Of a stretch of DNA of 64,000 nt, positions 41,117-54,200 are shown in pieces. The position numbers and the translations under genes were made by a program. The DNA is from Hofstenia miamia (Eukaryota > Xenacoelomorpha > Acoela), in NCBI GenBank assembly GCA_004352715.1, contig SCFE01000104.1, positions 170,390 to 234,389 on the forward strand. The letters are read 5' to 3'. Within the stretch, counting starts at the first letter, position 1, and the number at the start of each line of letters is the position of its first letter. Below the pieces are notes generated by a model. It made no database searches and was not told the DNA's origin. It saw only the letters and a program-made list of their open reading frames with translations.

Positions 41117-42116
41117 NNNNNNNNNNNNNNNNNNNNNNNNNNNNNNNNNNNNNNNNNNNNNNNNNNNNNNNNNNNNNNNNNNNNNNNNNNNNNNNNNNNN
41201 NNNNNNNNNNNNNNNNNNNNNNNNNNNNNNNNNNNNNNNNNNNNNNNNNNNNNNNNNNNNNNNNNNNNNNNNNNNNNNNNNNNNNNNNNNNNNNNNNNNN
41301 NNNNNNNNNNNNNNNNNNNNNNNNNNNNNNNNNNNNNNNNNNNNNNNNNNNNNNNNNNNNNNNNNNNNNNNNNNNNNNNNNNNNNNNNNNNNNNNNNNNN
41401 NNNNNNNNNNNNNNNNNNNNNNNNNNNNNNNNNNNNNNNNNNNNNNNNNNNNNNNNNNNNNNNNNNNNNNNNNNNNNNNNNNNNNNNNNNNNNNNNNNNN
41501 NNNNNNNNNNNNNNNNNNNNNNNNNNNNNNNNNNNNNNNNNNNNNNNNNNNNNNNNNNNNNNNNNNNNNNNNNNNNNNNNNNNNNNNNNNNNNNNNNNNN
41601 NNNNNNNNNNNNNNNNNNNNNNNNNNNNNNNNNNNNNNNNNNNNNNNNNNNNNNNNNNNNNNNNNNNNNNNNNNNNNNNNNNNNNNNNNNNNNNNNNNNN
41701 NNNNNNNNNNNNNNNNNNNNNNNNNNNNNNNNNNNNNNNNNNNNNNNNNNNNNNNNNNNNNNNNNNNNNNNNNNNNNNNNNNNNNNNNNNNNNNNNNNNN
41801 NNNNNNNNNNNNNNNNNNNNNNNNNNNNNNNNNNNNNNNNNNNNNNNNNNNNNNNNNNNNNNNNNNNNNNNNNNNNNNNNNNNNNNNNNNNNNNNNNNNN
41901 NNNNNNNNNNNNNNNNNNNNNNNNNNNNNNNNNNNNNNNNNNNNNNNNNNNNNNNNNNNNNNNNNNNNNNNNNNNNNNNNNNNNNNNNNNNNNNNNNNNN
42001 NNNNNNNNNNNNNNNNNNNNNNNNNNNNNNNNNNNNNNNNNNNNNNNNNNNNNNNNNNNNNNNNNNNNNNNNNNNNNNNNNNNNNNNNNNNNNNNNNNNN
42101 NNNNNNNNNNNNNNNN
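41117..42116. other. Assembly gap of 1000 N
   Basis: Separates minus-strand Gypsy integrase from a plus-strand copy of the unknown repeated family; flanks do not overlap. Confidence 0.95.
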
Positions 42117-43125
42117 AAACAATACAAGAAATATGGAAGGAAATGAAATTGCAGAAGAAAACTAAAGAAGAATGGCCTGAAATAGACATTGAAGCTTCAT
42201 CAAAAAATATCACAAAATGATTGATGTAGCACTGCCGGAAATAAACAGAGTGTATGAGCTAAACTCAACAAAAGACTTCAAAAATGTGATAGTTGAAGAA
42301 AATAACGCCCCAGAGATCAGATTTAGAACATCCGCATGACTGTTAGGAATATTCACAACACAGGAGCAAGGATTATGATTACCAATTTCAAGAGCAGGCC
42401 AACACAAACTAACAAAGGCAAAGAAATATGAAATAGCAATGTACCCAATAAACACTCAAACAAAAAACTGGCTACTCAAAGGACACATAGAGAAATTGAC
42501 ATCCCCTGACAAACTGAAGAAGCTGATGCAAGAAATTGAAAAATTTATTAGCATGATAATAGTCAATAAGAGTCTGATGGGAAGAATGTCAACAGTAGAC
42601 ATGGCAAACATAACAGGAATTGCGCCAGAAGAAATAACAATATTCGACAAACCCATGAGAAAATACATGTGGGGTGCTACATTGGAAACGTGGCTAAGGC
42701 AGGTCCAAACAGAACCTTGGCTAACAACCTAAAAGATCATAAAGAGAAAAATTGCAGACACCAAGGAGATCGCAAAAATATACAACAAGTGCTCAAACAA
42801 GACATGAAAAGATACAAGAAACAGAGCTCTTGATGCACGTTTGTAAAAATCATTAAGCGCGCAGAAATCATGTGGAGAGGAGGCATAACAGAACCTGTCG
42901 AAGTCTGCAAGATGATAACCAAGACACAGAAAGAAATTCTGGAGGAGGAGGAACAGTTAACATCAACACAATTAATCCTATCCCTGAAAACCCAAAAACA
43001 AATCAATAGAATAAATATAGAGAAATGGGGAGCCTCCACACCAGAACACACAATGGAATGGATTGACAAGGATGATGAAAGATTTTTAGTCGAGATAAAG
43101 ATAACAAAAGAGTCAGAGGAAATTC
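42117..43125 (+). pseudogene. Copy of unrecognised repeated protein family (unit A type)
   Basis: I do not recognise this protein. The plus strand aligns base for base, without indel and with very few mismatches, to the minus strand from 62592 to 61980. Visible parts: IQEIWKEMKLQKKTKEEWPE, stop, then in the -1 frame RVYELNSTKDFKNVI, YEIAMYPINTQTKNWLLKG, MSTVDMANITGIAPEEITIF and RKYMWGATLETW. After stops, 42870-43125 carries KMITKTQKEILEEEEQL and EWIDKDDERFLVEIKITKES. It keeps about 298 bp (42736-43033) that the 62-kb copy lacks; unit B also has that section, so the 62-kb copy lost it. Both ends run into N gaps. Stops shared with the 62-kb copy mean it was already broken when copied. Confidence 0.65.
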
Positions 43126-44125
43126 NNNNNNNNNNNNNNNNNNNNNNNNNNNNNNNNNNNNNNNNNNNNNNNNNNNNNNNNNNNNNNNNNNNNNNNNNNN
43201 NNNNNNNNNNNNNNNNNNNNNNNNNNNNNNNNNNNNNNNNNNNNNNNNNNNNNNNNNNNNNNNNNNNNNNNNNNNNNNNNNNNNNNNNNNNNNNNNNNNN
43301 NNNNNNNNNNNNNNNNNNNNNNNNNNNNNNNNNNNNNNNNNNNNNNNNNNNNNNNNNNNNNNNNNNNNNNNNNNNNNNNNNNNNNNNNNNNNNNNNNNNN
43401 NNNNNNNNNNNNNNNNNNNNNNNNNNNNNNNNNNNNNNNNNNNNNNNNNNNNNNNNNNNNNNNNNNNNNNNNNNNNNNNNNNNNNNNNNNNNNNNNNNNN
43501 NNNNNNNNNNNNNNNNNNNNNNNNNNNNNNNNNNNNNNNNNNNNNNNNNNNNNNNNNNNNNNNNNNNNNNNNNNNNNNNNNNNNNNNNNNNNNNNNNNNN
43601 NNNNNNNNNNNNNNNNNNNNNNNNNNNNNNNNNNNNNNNNNNNNNNNNNNNNNNNNNNNNNNNNNNNNNNNNNNNNNNNNNNNNNNNNNNNNNNNNNNNN
43701 NNNNNNNNNNNNNNNNNNNNNNNNNNNNNNNNNNNNNNNNNNNNNNNNNNNNNNNNNNNNNNNNNNNNNNNNNNNNNNNNNNNNNNNNNNNNNNNNNNNN
43801 NNNNNNNNNNNNNNNNNNNNNNNNNNNNNNNNNNNNNNNNNNNNNNNNNNNNNNNNNNNNNNNNNNNNNNNNNNNNNNNNNNNNNNNNNNNNNNNNNNNN
43901 NNNNNNNNNNNNNNNNNNNNNNNNNNNNNNNNNNNNNNNNNNNNNNNNNNNNNNNNNNNNNNNNNNNNNNNNNNNNNNNNNNNNNNNNNNNNNNNNNNNN
44001 NNNNNNNNNNNNNNNNNNNNNNNNNNNNNNNNNNNNNNNNNNNNNNNNNNNNNNNNNNNNNNNNNNNNNNNNNNNNNNNNNNNNNNNNNNNNNNNNNNNN
44101 NNNNNNNNNNNNNNNNNNNNNNNNN
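43126..44125. other. Assembly gap of 1000 N
   Basis: Truncates the unknown-family copy on the right. Confidence 0.95.
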
Positions 44126-44230
44126 GATCATATCGTCAAATTATCAATTGAAATATATTCGTACTCCTAAGATTGAAATTGATGATTGCTAATAAATTAA
44201 TAAAATAAAAGTATATGTAATGTTTTTATG

Positions 44231-44270
<40 letters not shown>

Positions 44271-45093
44271 AATATATATATATAAGCAATCACTATAATT
44301 TTTTTTTCATTCTATGATACATTTTTAAATGTTAAGAATTAAGTGTCAGGGTAAACTAAAACAATATTCAATTAGACTCCATTTTTGGGGCTTCTATAAT
44401 ATAAAAGTTTCTGAAATTAATAGACTTAAATTTTTTAAAGCTCAAGTGTGCAACGCTTTATTGGAAAATTTAGCCAAGTATATAGCTTCCTATAAAAGAG
44501 AATTGAATATTTTGATACATAATAATTTGAAAACGACTTACCAATCATTTCGTTCAAAATGATAGATTCCACTATTTTCAAAAGGAATGCAGGAGTCACA
44601 TGAATCATGAACTAAGATGGAATCACTTACTTCATCTACGTTAAACACAAAGAGAGCTGCTTGATAAANTTCTCATTTCATGAAATTTAGGTGGTAGGAT
44701 AAATAACAATTTTAATTAACAAAAGTAATGCATAAAAAAAAACTCCTAACCTTATGCCTAAACTAAGTTCAAGAATGTGCTACAGCTGCTGTACCACGTC
44801 TAGCTGCCCTTTAACTAGCCGGAAGAAATATAAAAAGCATAATTTAAATAAAGTTAAGTCAAAAATAAAAGAGTGAAACGTTGTCAATGTAGGAATATAT
44901 CAGATTGGTATTATAATCGATAGTCTGCAATTGTCTGAAATACTACGCAATTTAACAGAAATATTTAAAATAAAAATGCAGCATCGTTGATCATATCGTT
45001 AAATTATCAATTAAAATAAGTTCGTAATCCTAAGATTGAAATTGATGATTGCTAATAAATTAATGAAATTAAATTATATGTAATGTTTTTATA

Positions 45094-45133
<40 letters not shown>

Positions 45134-45531
45134 AATATATATATATAAGCAATCACTATAATTTTTTTTTCATTCTATGATACATTTTTAAATGTTAAGA
45201 ATTAAGTGTCAGGGTAAACTAAAACAATATTCAATTAGACTCCATTTTTGGGGCTTCTATAATATAAAAGTTTCTGAAATTAATAGACTTAAATTTTTTA
45301 AAGCTCAAGTGTGCAACGCTTTATTGGAAAATTTAGCCAAGTATATAGCTTCCTATAAAAGAGAATTGAATATTTTGATACATAATAATTTGAAAACGAC
45401 TTACCAATCATTTCGTTCAAAATGATAGATTCCACTATTTTCAAAAGGAATGCAGGAGTCACATGAATCATGAACTAAGATGGAATCACTTACTTCATCT
45501 ACGTTAAACACAAAGAGAGCTGCTTGATAAA
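44126..45531. repeat. 543-bp segment present twice (contained haplotig-like)
   Basis: 44126-44668 and 44989-45531 match over their whole length, differing mainly in the first 100 bases. The left copy fills the entire contig between the 1000-N gap and the N at 44669, so it is probably a contained duplicate contig. Each copy holds a (TA)n run and an identical 77-codon frame (44329-44562, 45192-45425) with no recognisable domain. Confidence 0.8.
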
Positions 45532-45742
45532 GTTTTAGACATTTATGATAAAACATTGGAACACTGAATATTAAATAGACAATATATATATATATACAAA
45601 TATATATATAGATTTATTTATTTATTTATATATATTTATTTATTTTTGTACTCGGATATGGCCTGTATCTGTAAAAATATACATCTTAGTTAATTTTTGT
45701 TTAATATATATATATAAATATGTATATATATATATATATATG

Positions 45743-45774
<32 letters not shown>

Positions 45775-46837
45775 CGTCTTCGTGGCTTTAGATATCAGAT
45801 TTTTATAGCATTAATGAAGAAAGGATACATTATCCAACATGATGTTGATAGAAAAGACTAGAATAAGAAATTTAAAACTTTATGAATGATAATAATCTAA
45901 CAGTAACAATGCGAATTCAAACATGTTGGAGTTTATACATCATGATCTCTTAAATTGGATAATTTTTTTTCGAATATTGAAGTTCCATAATTTAATGGCA
46001 AAATGCAGATTAGGACTAGATTGACAATAAATAGGAATCCTTGCTGGTTTTGACACAAGTGCTATTGTTTTGTAACAATCCAATAATTGTAATCAATAAA
46101 TTTTGAAAATAAATAACAGAATTGCATAATCGGATTTTAGCCTTGATTAACTGGCTATATATCAGTGGTGCCTCGTGCATGCAAAAGTTAGGAAAGCAAA
46201 TATTTTTATGTATCCAAATTAGCGTAAATAATAAACGATGAAAAATTTATTTACATATGAAATTCCCAAGGCGATCTTTTTTTAAATAGATATCTGTAAT
46301 ATTATTATAGGAATAAGATGAGTCCTGCAGTTTTTTTAATTAATCATTTTCACGAAAAATTTCAAATTTTTTCTTCTAATCGGTGATTCTTGAATTTTTT
46401 TAAAATTTCTTTAACAGAAAATAATCTTTTGTATTAAATCAAATATTTACAAATTTTCGGTACGGCAGTTAATAAATCGTGCATTTCAAAATATTGAATA
46501 AGAATTTTGTCCATTTACAATTGAAGGCATGTTACTGATAGAAAACTTGAGATAAATTACAAAGTTTTTTAAAATTCAGAAACTTAGAGTATAAATTTAG
46601 AGCAGAAAATGTCAGCTGATGGAAATCTCATTTAAGTTGCTCAAGGTTTTTTAAAATTTATTTAAAAATAGATCACTCTTAAATTATCCACGTTATATTG
46701 GATTTTTTGAATGAATTGGTAGCACATGCATAGAAAAATTTAATCTTTCATTAACAATTCTTATAATTTTTCTAATTTCTGTACAGAAAAAACAAATGGC
46801 TCCATTTTATATTTAAGAATAATCTACAAGGAATCCG
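45532..46837. other. AT-rich spacer with compound TA microsatellite
   Basis: 45584-45774 is dominated by TA, TATT and TTTA simple repeats. The rest shows no gene. The hAT target duplication starts at 46838. Confidence 0.6.
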
Positions 46838-46845
46838 GTACTGCC

Positions 46846-49800
46846 CAGAGACGTATCCAGGGGGGAGCTGTGGGAGTCGCGGTTCTCCCCCTTTTGCTAG
46901 AATGTTTTTTTAGGTTTAGGTTTATCGTTTTGACTTTTGATTTGGATTTGAGACATTAATCATAATCAAAGGCACCTCATATGCAAACTGGTGGAGGTCG
47001 GAGATTGCTCAAAATATTTAGCGATTTAAAATCCAACCTCATATTATTTCTGCTTTGGGTGAAATCGGAAATAACATAGGATAAGGGAAAGGTGTTACAT
47101 CTATGCTGGATGATTCAGGCAATTTTTCTGTAAGTTGGGAAAACAGCGTGATATAGTTCAACTAAACCGTAACTAATGTCAATGTTAACATGAGTCACAA
47201 TTTGATGTCTCTTTCTTTAACAAGTTTAGTTGCAATTTGGCATCTGTGTCTCTGTATAATTATATTCTTTGATGGTGAAATTTGAATGAACATATTTCTT
47301 TTCATAATGGCACCATAAAGTATATTGAATTAAAAGAAGATATTATATTGCAGCTGAATTCATTCTCTCTCTTGTATGTCAGTTATCGATATTCCGTTGA
47401 AATGGATAAAGGGAATAAAACTCCTAGCCACGATGACCATCTAGTCAAGCAAGAAAACCACAATCTGATGGCTCTTCAAGATCGGCTCCACCAAAAAAGA
47501 TTGCGAAAGTCATGAAGCAGACACAGATCAAATAAACGAGGAGCAGCAGCAACAACAAGTAGAGGTGTTTCAAATGGAAGAAGAATGTGTTCCTGCTAAT
47601 CAACCAATCGCAAGTTCTGAAGGAAAAGAGAAAAGTCATGATTCTCACTTAAAGGCACCTCTGACTGTTTCAAGTCTGCTTCCAGATTATGACATTGGAA
47701 ATTATCTTGGCAGCAAAGCATCTGATTTTGAAAAAAATTATATCCTCACGACTAAATGGCAAGCACAGAAGAACTTCAGCTGACCATTCTCCCTTAAAGC
47801 ACAAGGGCCAGCAAAGCAATATAAAAGAAGTCTGCAACAATGCCATATTGACAAGTATCCTGACTTTTCTTAGAGTGAGAAAGCTGGTGGCATGTGTCCA
47901 AGATCTGCGTGCTCTCAAAATTAGAGGAGCCAAGACTTGAAATGCTAATGCTGTCTCCTCTTACCAGATACGACAGGCTTACTGGAGCAACAGGTGATCT
48001 AACTAAACACTTGCAATCTCATTACCACCAAAATGCTGCACCTCAATGTCAAGCATTTCTTGGAAATTTCGCAAGAAAAGCTGACTTCACAAGCAAATAA
48101 ATACAGGTCATCAAAAACATGTGAAGACAGTTGTGCATGTCTACGGCAAATAATTAAAACGGTTCTGTTTTGTGGATAGAACAATATTGCTCTACGAGGC
48201 TCAGATGATATTGGTATGTTAGAACTTGACGATCTGACATCTGGTGAGGGAAACCTCAGGCGTCTTCTAAAATTTAGAGTAAAATCAGATGACCCGGAGC
48301 TGGAGAAAGAAGTAAAAAGCGGACCAAGAAATGCTTGCTATACATCTGCAGAAATCTGGAATCAGATAATAAAATGTATTGCGGATGAATTACAGGAAAA
48401 ATTACTGTCTAAAATTCGATCCTGGAGGATGAAATTACGGACGTGTCTTCAACAGAGCAGTTTTCAATCTGCATAAGGTACTAGGATCATGATATAAAAG
48501 AGGTTCGAGATTATTTTGTAGCATTTCTTAATGTTCTAGATCAAGAGTATGCACATAAAAGTGAAAGCAGTGAGACTGTAGATGTTACTGTAGTTATGAT
48601 TCCAAAAACCATGGATGAGGTTTTGAAGAAATGTGACGGTGATGTGCAAACATCTCTTGAAATCAAAGAGCGAATGTTGACAGTCGAGGTCATTGGAAAG
48701 GCGATCCTCAATGTAATTTAAAGTTATGGATTATCTGTTAATGCTACAGTAGGTCAAAGCTATGACGGTGCTTCTGTGATGAGCTCAAATGCAGTTGGCA
48801 GCAGTGCATACGTGAAAAACCTTTGCCCATCAGCAGACTATTATCATTGCTCAGCACATAACTTGAACTTAGCTTTGTTTCATGCTGTTGGTGACATGAT
48901 AAGCACTGTGAAAAAAGTGACAACATTCTTGAAAAAAGCAACAAGAAGAAGATCACATTGCAAAGTGCTATGAAGCTTTCAAGCAGCCATAAAAGCACTG
49001 GTAGTCTTCAGATGCTATGCAAGACAAGGTGGGTTGAAAGATTCACGGCCTTAGAGAACTTTTTTCAAATTATGTGCCAATAGTTCGCACTTTGATGAGC
49101 ATCAGCAACTGGCAGGATAGTGATGCAAAGACAAATGCAATGGGTTTGGTAAAAGCAATCACCAATAGCAAATTCATCACCACTTTATTTAGTTGTGTAG
49201 CTGTAACCAACAATTTTGATTTACTGTCAAAATGCCTACAAGAGAAAAACACAGGATTGCGAGGCGCAATGGCCCATATTCAAAACATAAATGACAAGCT
49301 CCAATATGACCGTAATAACTCTGAGTAGCGTTTTTAAACTATTTACAAATGGATCATTGACTCCATTTCAAGCCTACGTTTAGAATTACCGAGACAATCC
49401 AAACGTTGACTCTACTGAAGCTTACTAGAGAGTCGCCATCTGCCTTCCATTTATGGACACTGTGCTCCAGCAGCTTCACCTAATATTTGGCAAATAAGTA
49501 AAAATTGATGCAAACTTTGATTTGCTATTGGCTCTAAATGGTTTTGAAGCAGGTTTGAAAGAGGCAGAGTTCAATGAACTTTGGAAAATGAATTCAACAA
49601 CACTGTCTGCAAACAATGTCCATCCCAATGACAGTATCGTCAATGGGTGATGAAATGGAAATAAGAATTCACAGAAACATCTCCTGTTGACCACATCAGT
49701 ACCATACAAGCCTGTGGTGCTTCAGTATTCCCTACAATACATAGTCTCTTAAAGTACGCCAGAATATTGCTGATATCAACAGGAACCATCAAGGGCACGT

Positions 49801-50207
49801 TTTCCACATTGTGATTGCTGAAAACCTACCTTTGAAACAAAACGTCAGAAGCTAGACTAACTGGACTTGCCTTAATGTACATTTAAAATAATCACAATAT
49901 TAATATAGATTAGATAATAGATCGTTTTGCCAGCATGAAAAATAGGCGCCTATTATTAGTTTGAAAAGAATTATATTTGTTAGTAGTTTTTATAGTTTAT
50001 TACATGATTCTTGATTGTTGTTATTGATTGATGTTATTTTTGCAAATTATCTTTGTAAAGAGTACTAATTGGAATGGTGAATTTTTTAGTAGATAAAGAA
50101 TGAAAAGGTCGTATCCAACGTTTTCCGACAGTTTAAAGGGCATGGCTCAAAAAAAATTCCAGACCCCCTTGCCGGCTCCCCCTTTTCAGATCCTGACTAC
50201 GTCTCTG
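46846..50207 (+). mobile_element. hAT transposon with 8-bp target duplication
   Basis: The left end CAGAGACGTATCCAGG pairs with the right end reversed CAGAGACGTAGTCAGGA. The flanking 8 bp are GTACTGCC (46838-46845) and GTACTGCT (50208-50215), one mismatch. An 8-bp duplication with CAG-type ends defines hAT. 3362 bp including a decayed transposase on the plus strand. Confidence 0.9.
47401..49866 (+). pseudogene. hAT transposase (ZMYM/TTF-type with DUF4371), degenerate
   Basis: Reading across frames on the plus strand gives a cryptic N terminus, a zinc-finger-like region (KYPDFS, a garbled C..C part, ATGDLTKHLQSHYHQNAA), then the DUF4371 block: TVLFCG, stop, NNIALRGSDD, EGNLRRLLKFRVKSDDPELE and PRNACYTSAEIWNQII. 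The catalytic core follows: VGQSYDGASVMSS (Asp) and YYHCSAHNLNLAL (the conserved C..H). The C-terminal dimerisation region is recognisable as FPTIHSLLKYARILLISTGT near 49730, although its usual ERxFS is lost. At least eight stops or frameshifts make it non-functional. Such proteins are annotated in animals as zinc finger MYM-type 1-like or 52 kDa repressor-like. Confidence 0.85.
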
Positions 50208-50215
50208 GTACTGCT

Positions 50216-50555
50216 TGAATAAAAAGGTGTTTCTGGTTGATTTAAATAATAAATATCATTTTTAATTTTGGTCATTTGTATTGAATTTTGCGTGGTTCTT
50301 TAACAATGGAAATATTTCAAATGTGAAGAAATGAGTGGAGTGCTTGCTTTGATAACTAAATCTTCACAAGATGATTTGAAGAAAACGGATATAATTTAAT
50401 CATTTGAGCCAGCGTAGGTACAGCATTAAGGCTGTGGCACAATCATTGAATTTTTTTAGAGCAAATCATAATGAATTATGTCCTATATTCTATTCATATT
50501 ATTACTTGATTCTTGAATGTTGTTTTACAGCAACCTAATTATTTATGATTTGTAC

Positions 50556-50603
<48 letters not shown>

Positions 50604-50940
50604 AAAGGACGATGTTCACAACATGATGTATACAAAACTATAAATGTGAAGCAAATTTATGTTTACATAAGCTTTAATGTTTTTCTAACAATATCTACTG
50701 AGATTTCCATGTTTTTGCAAAGAAAAATTTGTTGTCCTTGTGATGGAATCACGCAATAAATAGGCGTGAGCCACACACAAGATAGAAGTCAACCACAATT
50801 CATTTTGCATTTTGCTGGTACAAATTTATAAATTAGCTTAGAAGTACTCACATAATTGTCACATTTGACTTTAAGCTTTCTTGAATAACATCATATTACT
50901 AAAGTAAATGGAATACTTACTAAGCTATGCTAATCTTTAG
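50216..50940. other. AT-rich spacer with (TA)n run
   Basis: Contains a TA microsatellite at 50557-50600 and leads into the Ig exon acceptor. A frame at 50517-50759 is only repeat read through. Confidence 0.6.
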
Positions 50941-51261
50941 TACCAGTTGATCCTCCTGATGGCTTATCAGTTACATATGGTGGGGAAATTTTAGCTGAAA
51001 ATATTGGGCATTTTGCTTTTGCTGGCGAATTTCTTACTTGTTATTTTAACTCTACAAAAGATAGCATATTTCCAAACGCTTTGGATGCATTGAATATGAC
51101 CTACAATTGGAGTGTAAATGGAGAATTGCAGAAAGAAAAGAGCTATAAATACAAACTTTTGAATACTTCAGGAAAGTATCAATGTGGTGCAACATACACA
51201 AGTTATGATTCTAATCAAAGCTGGAATATTGAAGGAAAAAAAATTGAAATTACTGTTATAT
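50941..51261 (+). CDS. Immunoglobulin-domain exon of an unidentified gene
   Basis: A 321-bp exon bounded by AATCTTTAG at its 5' side and T|GTAAGT at its 3' side, both phase 1, the classic arrangement of shuffled Ig exons. The translation runs PVDPPDGLSVTYGGEILAEN, then EFLTCYFNS (first Cys), YNWSVNGEL (core Trp), a KYKLLNTSGKYQCGATY segment (Y-x-C second Cys) and IEGKKIEITVI. Spacing fits an I- or C2-like set Ig fold of about 105 residues. No partner exon, signal peptide or membrane segment is found within several kilobases on either side, so introns are long. The gene could be a cell-adhesion or receptor protein; I cannot say which. Three N-x-S/T sites are visible. Confidence 0.72.
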
Positions 51262-54200
51262 GTAAGTGAAACAATATTTGTTTTCAATTTTAAATACACA
51301 CAATGCAATCTAGCAAAATCCCATTATTTTACAGTCTAGAAATTTACCATTTCAGAATTTAATTTAAGGAAAAATTTACTATTTTGGATAGCAGATATTC
51401 CTAAGTTGGATTTAAAGTATCCAATGTAAAGAGGTATCAATTTCCACACTCCTATGCTTATCTCAAAATTGGATTTGCATTGAAATGACTACTAAATGAT
51501 TACCAATTTGGTTAGTAAATTAGAGAACCTAGGGTTCAAAATGCTCTTATTTTCAAAATTCATTTAGTATTCAATCATGAGATTTCTTGATCATGAATAC
51601 CATGAATTTTTTGGAATTTTCAAAAGTGGGAAGAAGCAAAAAGTAAATCAATGTGTATTTGTTTTTCTATATTTTTCTATATTTTACTACTTGTATGATG
51701 GTGTAAAGTTCATACAGCTAAGTGTGACAATATATTAACAGTGTTAAGAAACTCAATCTGCTACATTGCAAAATTCTCAGGAATGGAAATAGCAAAACAA
51801 TATTTATCATGGGTAGTGAGTTTATGAATAACTAAATGGAGAATCTATGAAAAATGCCAGTGGTAACATGATAAATATAAAGTTGTTGCTTGATTAATAG
51901 ATTAAAAAATAACAAGAATTTTGAACAGTACTTTTACAATTTACATGATGAAATTATTCAAAATAATAGAGCTCTGCATTTTCTATAATTTTTAAAACAA
52001 CCTCTCAGTACTATAAATAACAATGTATTTTGTGCTGCTTTACAACAGCAATATCAATCTATGTACATAAAAAGTTTGAATGTTTTATTGATAGTGTTTT
52101 ATGTGTAATCCAAAGATATCCTGTGATTCAGCATTGGAAATTTTTGGAACTCTGGCTTCAAAGTAGCAAAGTCAATGTGGGATTACACATCCTAAGTATT
52201 AGAATATTTGAATGCACATAGAAAATTTGAGTTGGAACTTAGAATTGGGTAACATTAAATTCACAATTCCATATCTTGGTCATCTTGACAGGCTGTTATT
52301 AAAGGAAGGCTTTTCAAAAAAATGTATGTTGCTATTTTTTCCTTTTATTGTTGGTATTATGTTGAGAATGCATTTATATTACTATTTTGTGTATTCCTAT
52401 TGCAATTCTAAATCAAATGTAATATGTCATAGTATTGCTGAAATATTTAGTGTTTTTTATGCAAGCACTTTCTTCATCAGCTAATATTTGGCTTTAAGCA
52501 TTATCTCCAGCAAGTTTTAAATCTAGGGGATTAACATAATGGACATCACAGAAGAGCAATTAATTTCTATTGAAAATTATATCTGACATCTGTATTGAAT
52601 TTAATAAATTTGCTTAAATTTCATTTAAGAGATATAAAATTTTCAAGATTGCTTATAGAATAAGCCATAGAATAGAATTTGTTTTTTTTACTTTCTGGAA
52701 ATAGTTCTGTTAGCCTACCATGAATATTTAAGAATTTTGATAATGATTATTTAGTAATCCTTTCAACTTTTTCAGTTTCAGTTTTGATATAGAAGTCAAG
52801 AATAAGTTGCTAGTTATGTTTAGTACAGCTTTATCTAATAAAGGATATTTGAAGGAAAATATGATAATGATTGCAACAGCAGTGCAATTGCTTTTGCATA
52901 CTGAAAATGACTAAGAGATCTGGTAATTATATTGAAGTTCAATCTCATCTCTCACCAAAAGCTCACAAATATTAAAGAGCAATAAATGAGAACACTGCCT
53001 CTACACCCCATGATAATGCTTGCTTAGTATCTTGCAACTTGTATCAAAATAGTTACTGGATTCCTGTAGTTCTTTCAAAGCTCCAAGTCTATCATTAGAG
53101 GCGGCTGAACTTCATGTTACTCTCTATTAGCAACATGGCACTGCATTGAATAGTAGTGATTCTCTTTGCTTAAGGCGCACAAAATCCCTTGATATAGTTG
53201 TAGATCACAAAATTTAAAATAGTGGAAACAGTGAGCACATTCAGAGGCATGATAGATAAGGAAATGCAAACTTCAACATTTCCTGCTATGCTCATTATCT
53301 CTTACTTTGAGCAAATGAAGTTAAACAATCTATGATTCAAAGTCTGGAGATGCTCTTCTGTCTTGTGATTTTTTGGCACATTTTTGCCTATTTGATTTAC
53401 AAGAAATCAGTTATTTGCAATTTTCATGCATCATTTCATTATTGCTAGTTCTCATCCTGAATATGTGATTGAAGATTCTAATGATCACAACATTTTCAAA
53501 TATTATATTTATTTGCTATTGCATTTCTGTCATTCTTGGTTAAATCACTTTATTAAATTGTTATCTAATGCAACTGTGTCCTGTTTTCTTACAGTAGGTC
53601 AATGAATTTTTTTTTATCATGATATTTTTTAAGAAGTTTTAATTACTGCTTGAATATCCTCAGTCTTTGTATTTTCAACTGCTTCTAATCTACATCTTAT
53701 ATGTAATTTGTTCATAGTTAAGAAAAAGAAAATATAGTTTAAATCTTAAAAACATTATCTTCAATACAAGTATCCTGATTTTAAAGATCTTTATACAGAA
53801 CATGTTATATATAAATATTGTTAGTTGTACACTAGCTACATGCTTGATGCACATCCATTTGCTGTACAGAAAAAGGTATTTTTGACTAGTATTTAGTGAT
53901 GGATTTATATTAATATTATGTAATATATAATAATAAAAAGGAAATCAGTACTATTTTGTTAATATTACAGTAAAAAACATCAAAAAATACTATAGGCTTG
54001 TAATTACAATAGAAACATATATATGTTTTCAGATTTCAATTTATATTAACAAATATTGTAATAATATTATTCACAATGTAATAGTATTTAAAGCTTGAAA
54101 AAATACATAACTTGTCAAACTAAAAATTAGATAAAATGCTTCTCTATTCCATGATGATATGAATGAAACCTTTGTAAATGCTATATGAGTTTTGTACATT

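Noticed and set aside
44329-44562. 77-codon frame present identically at 45192-45425
   Set aside because: The identity reflects a duplicated contig, not selection, and no domain is recognisable.
52030-52484. Two plus-strand frames in the region after the Ig exon
   Set aside because: Low-complexity hydrophobic translations without motifs or splice context.
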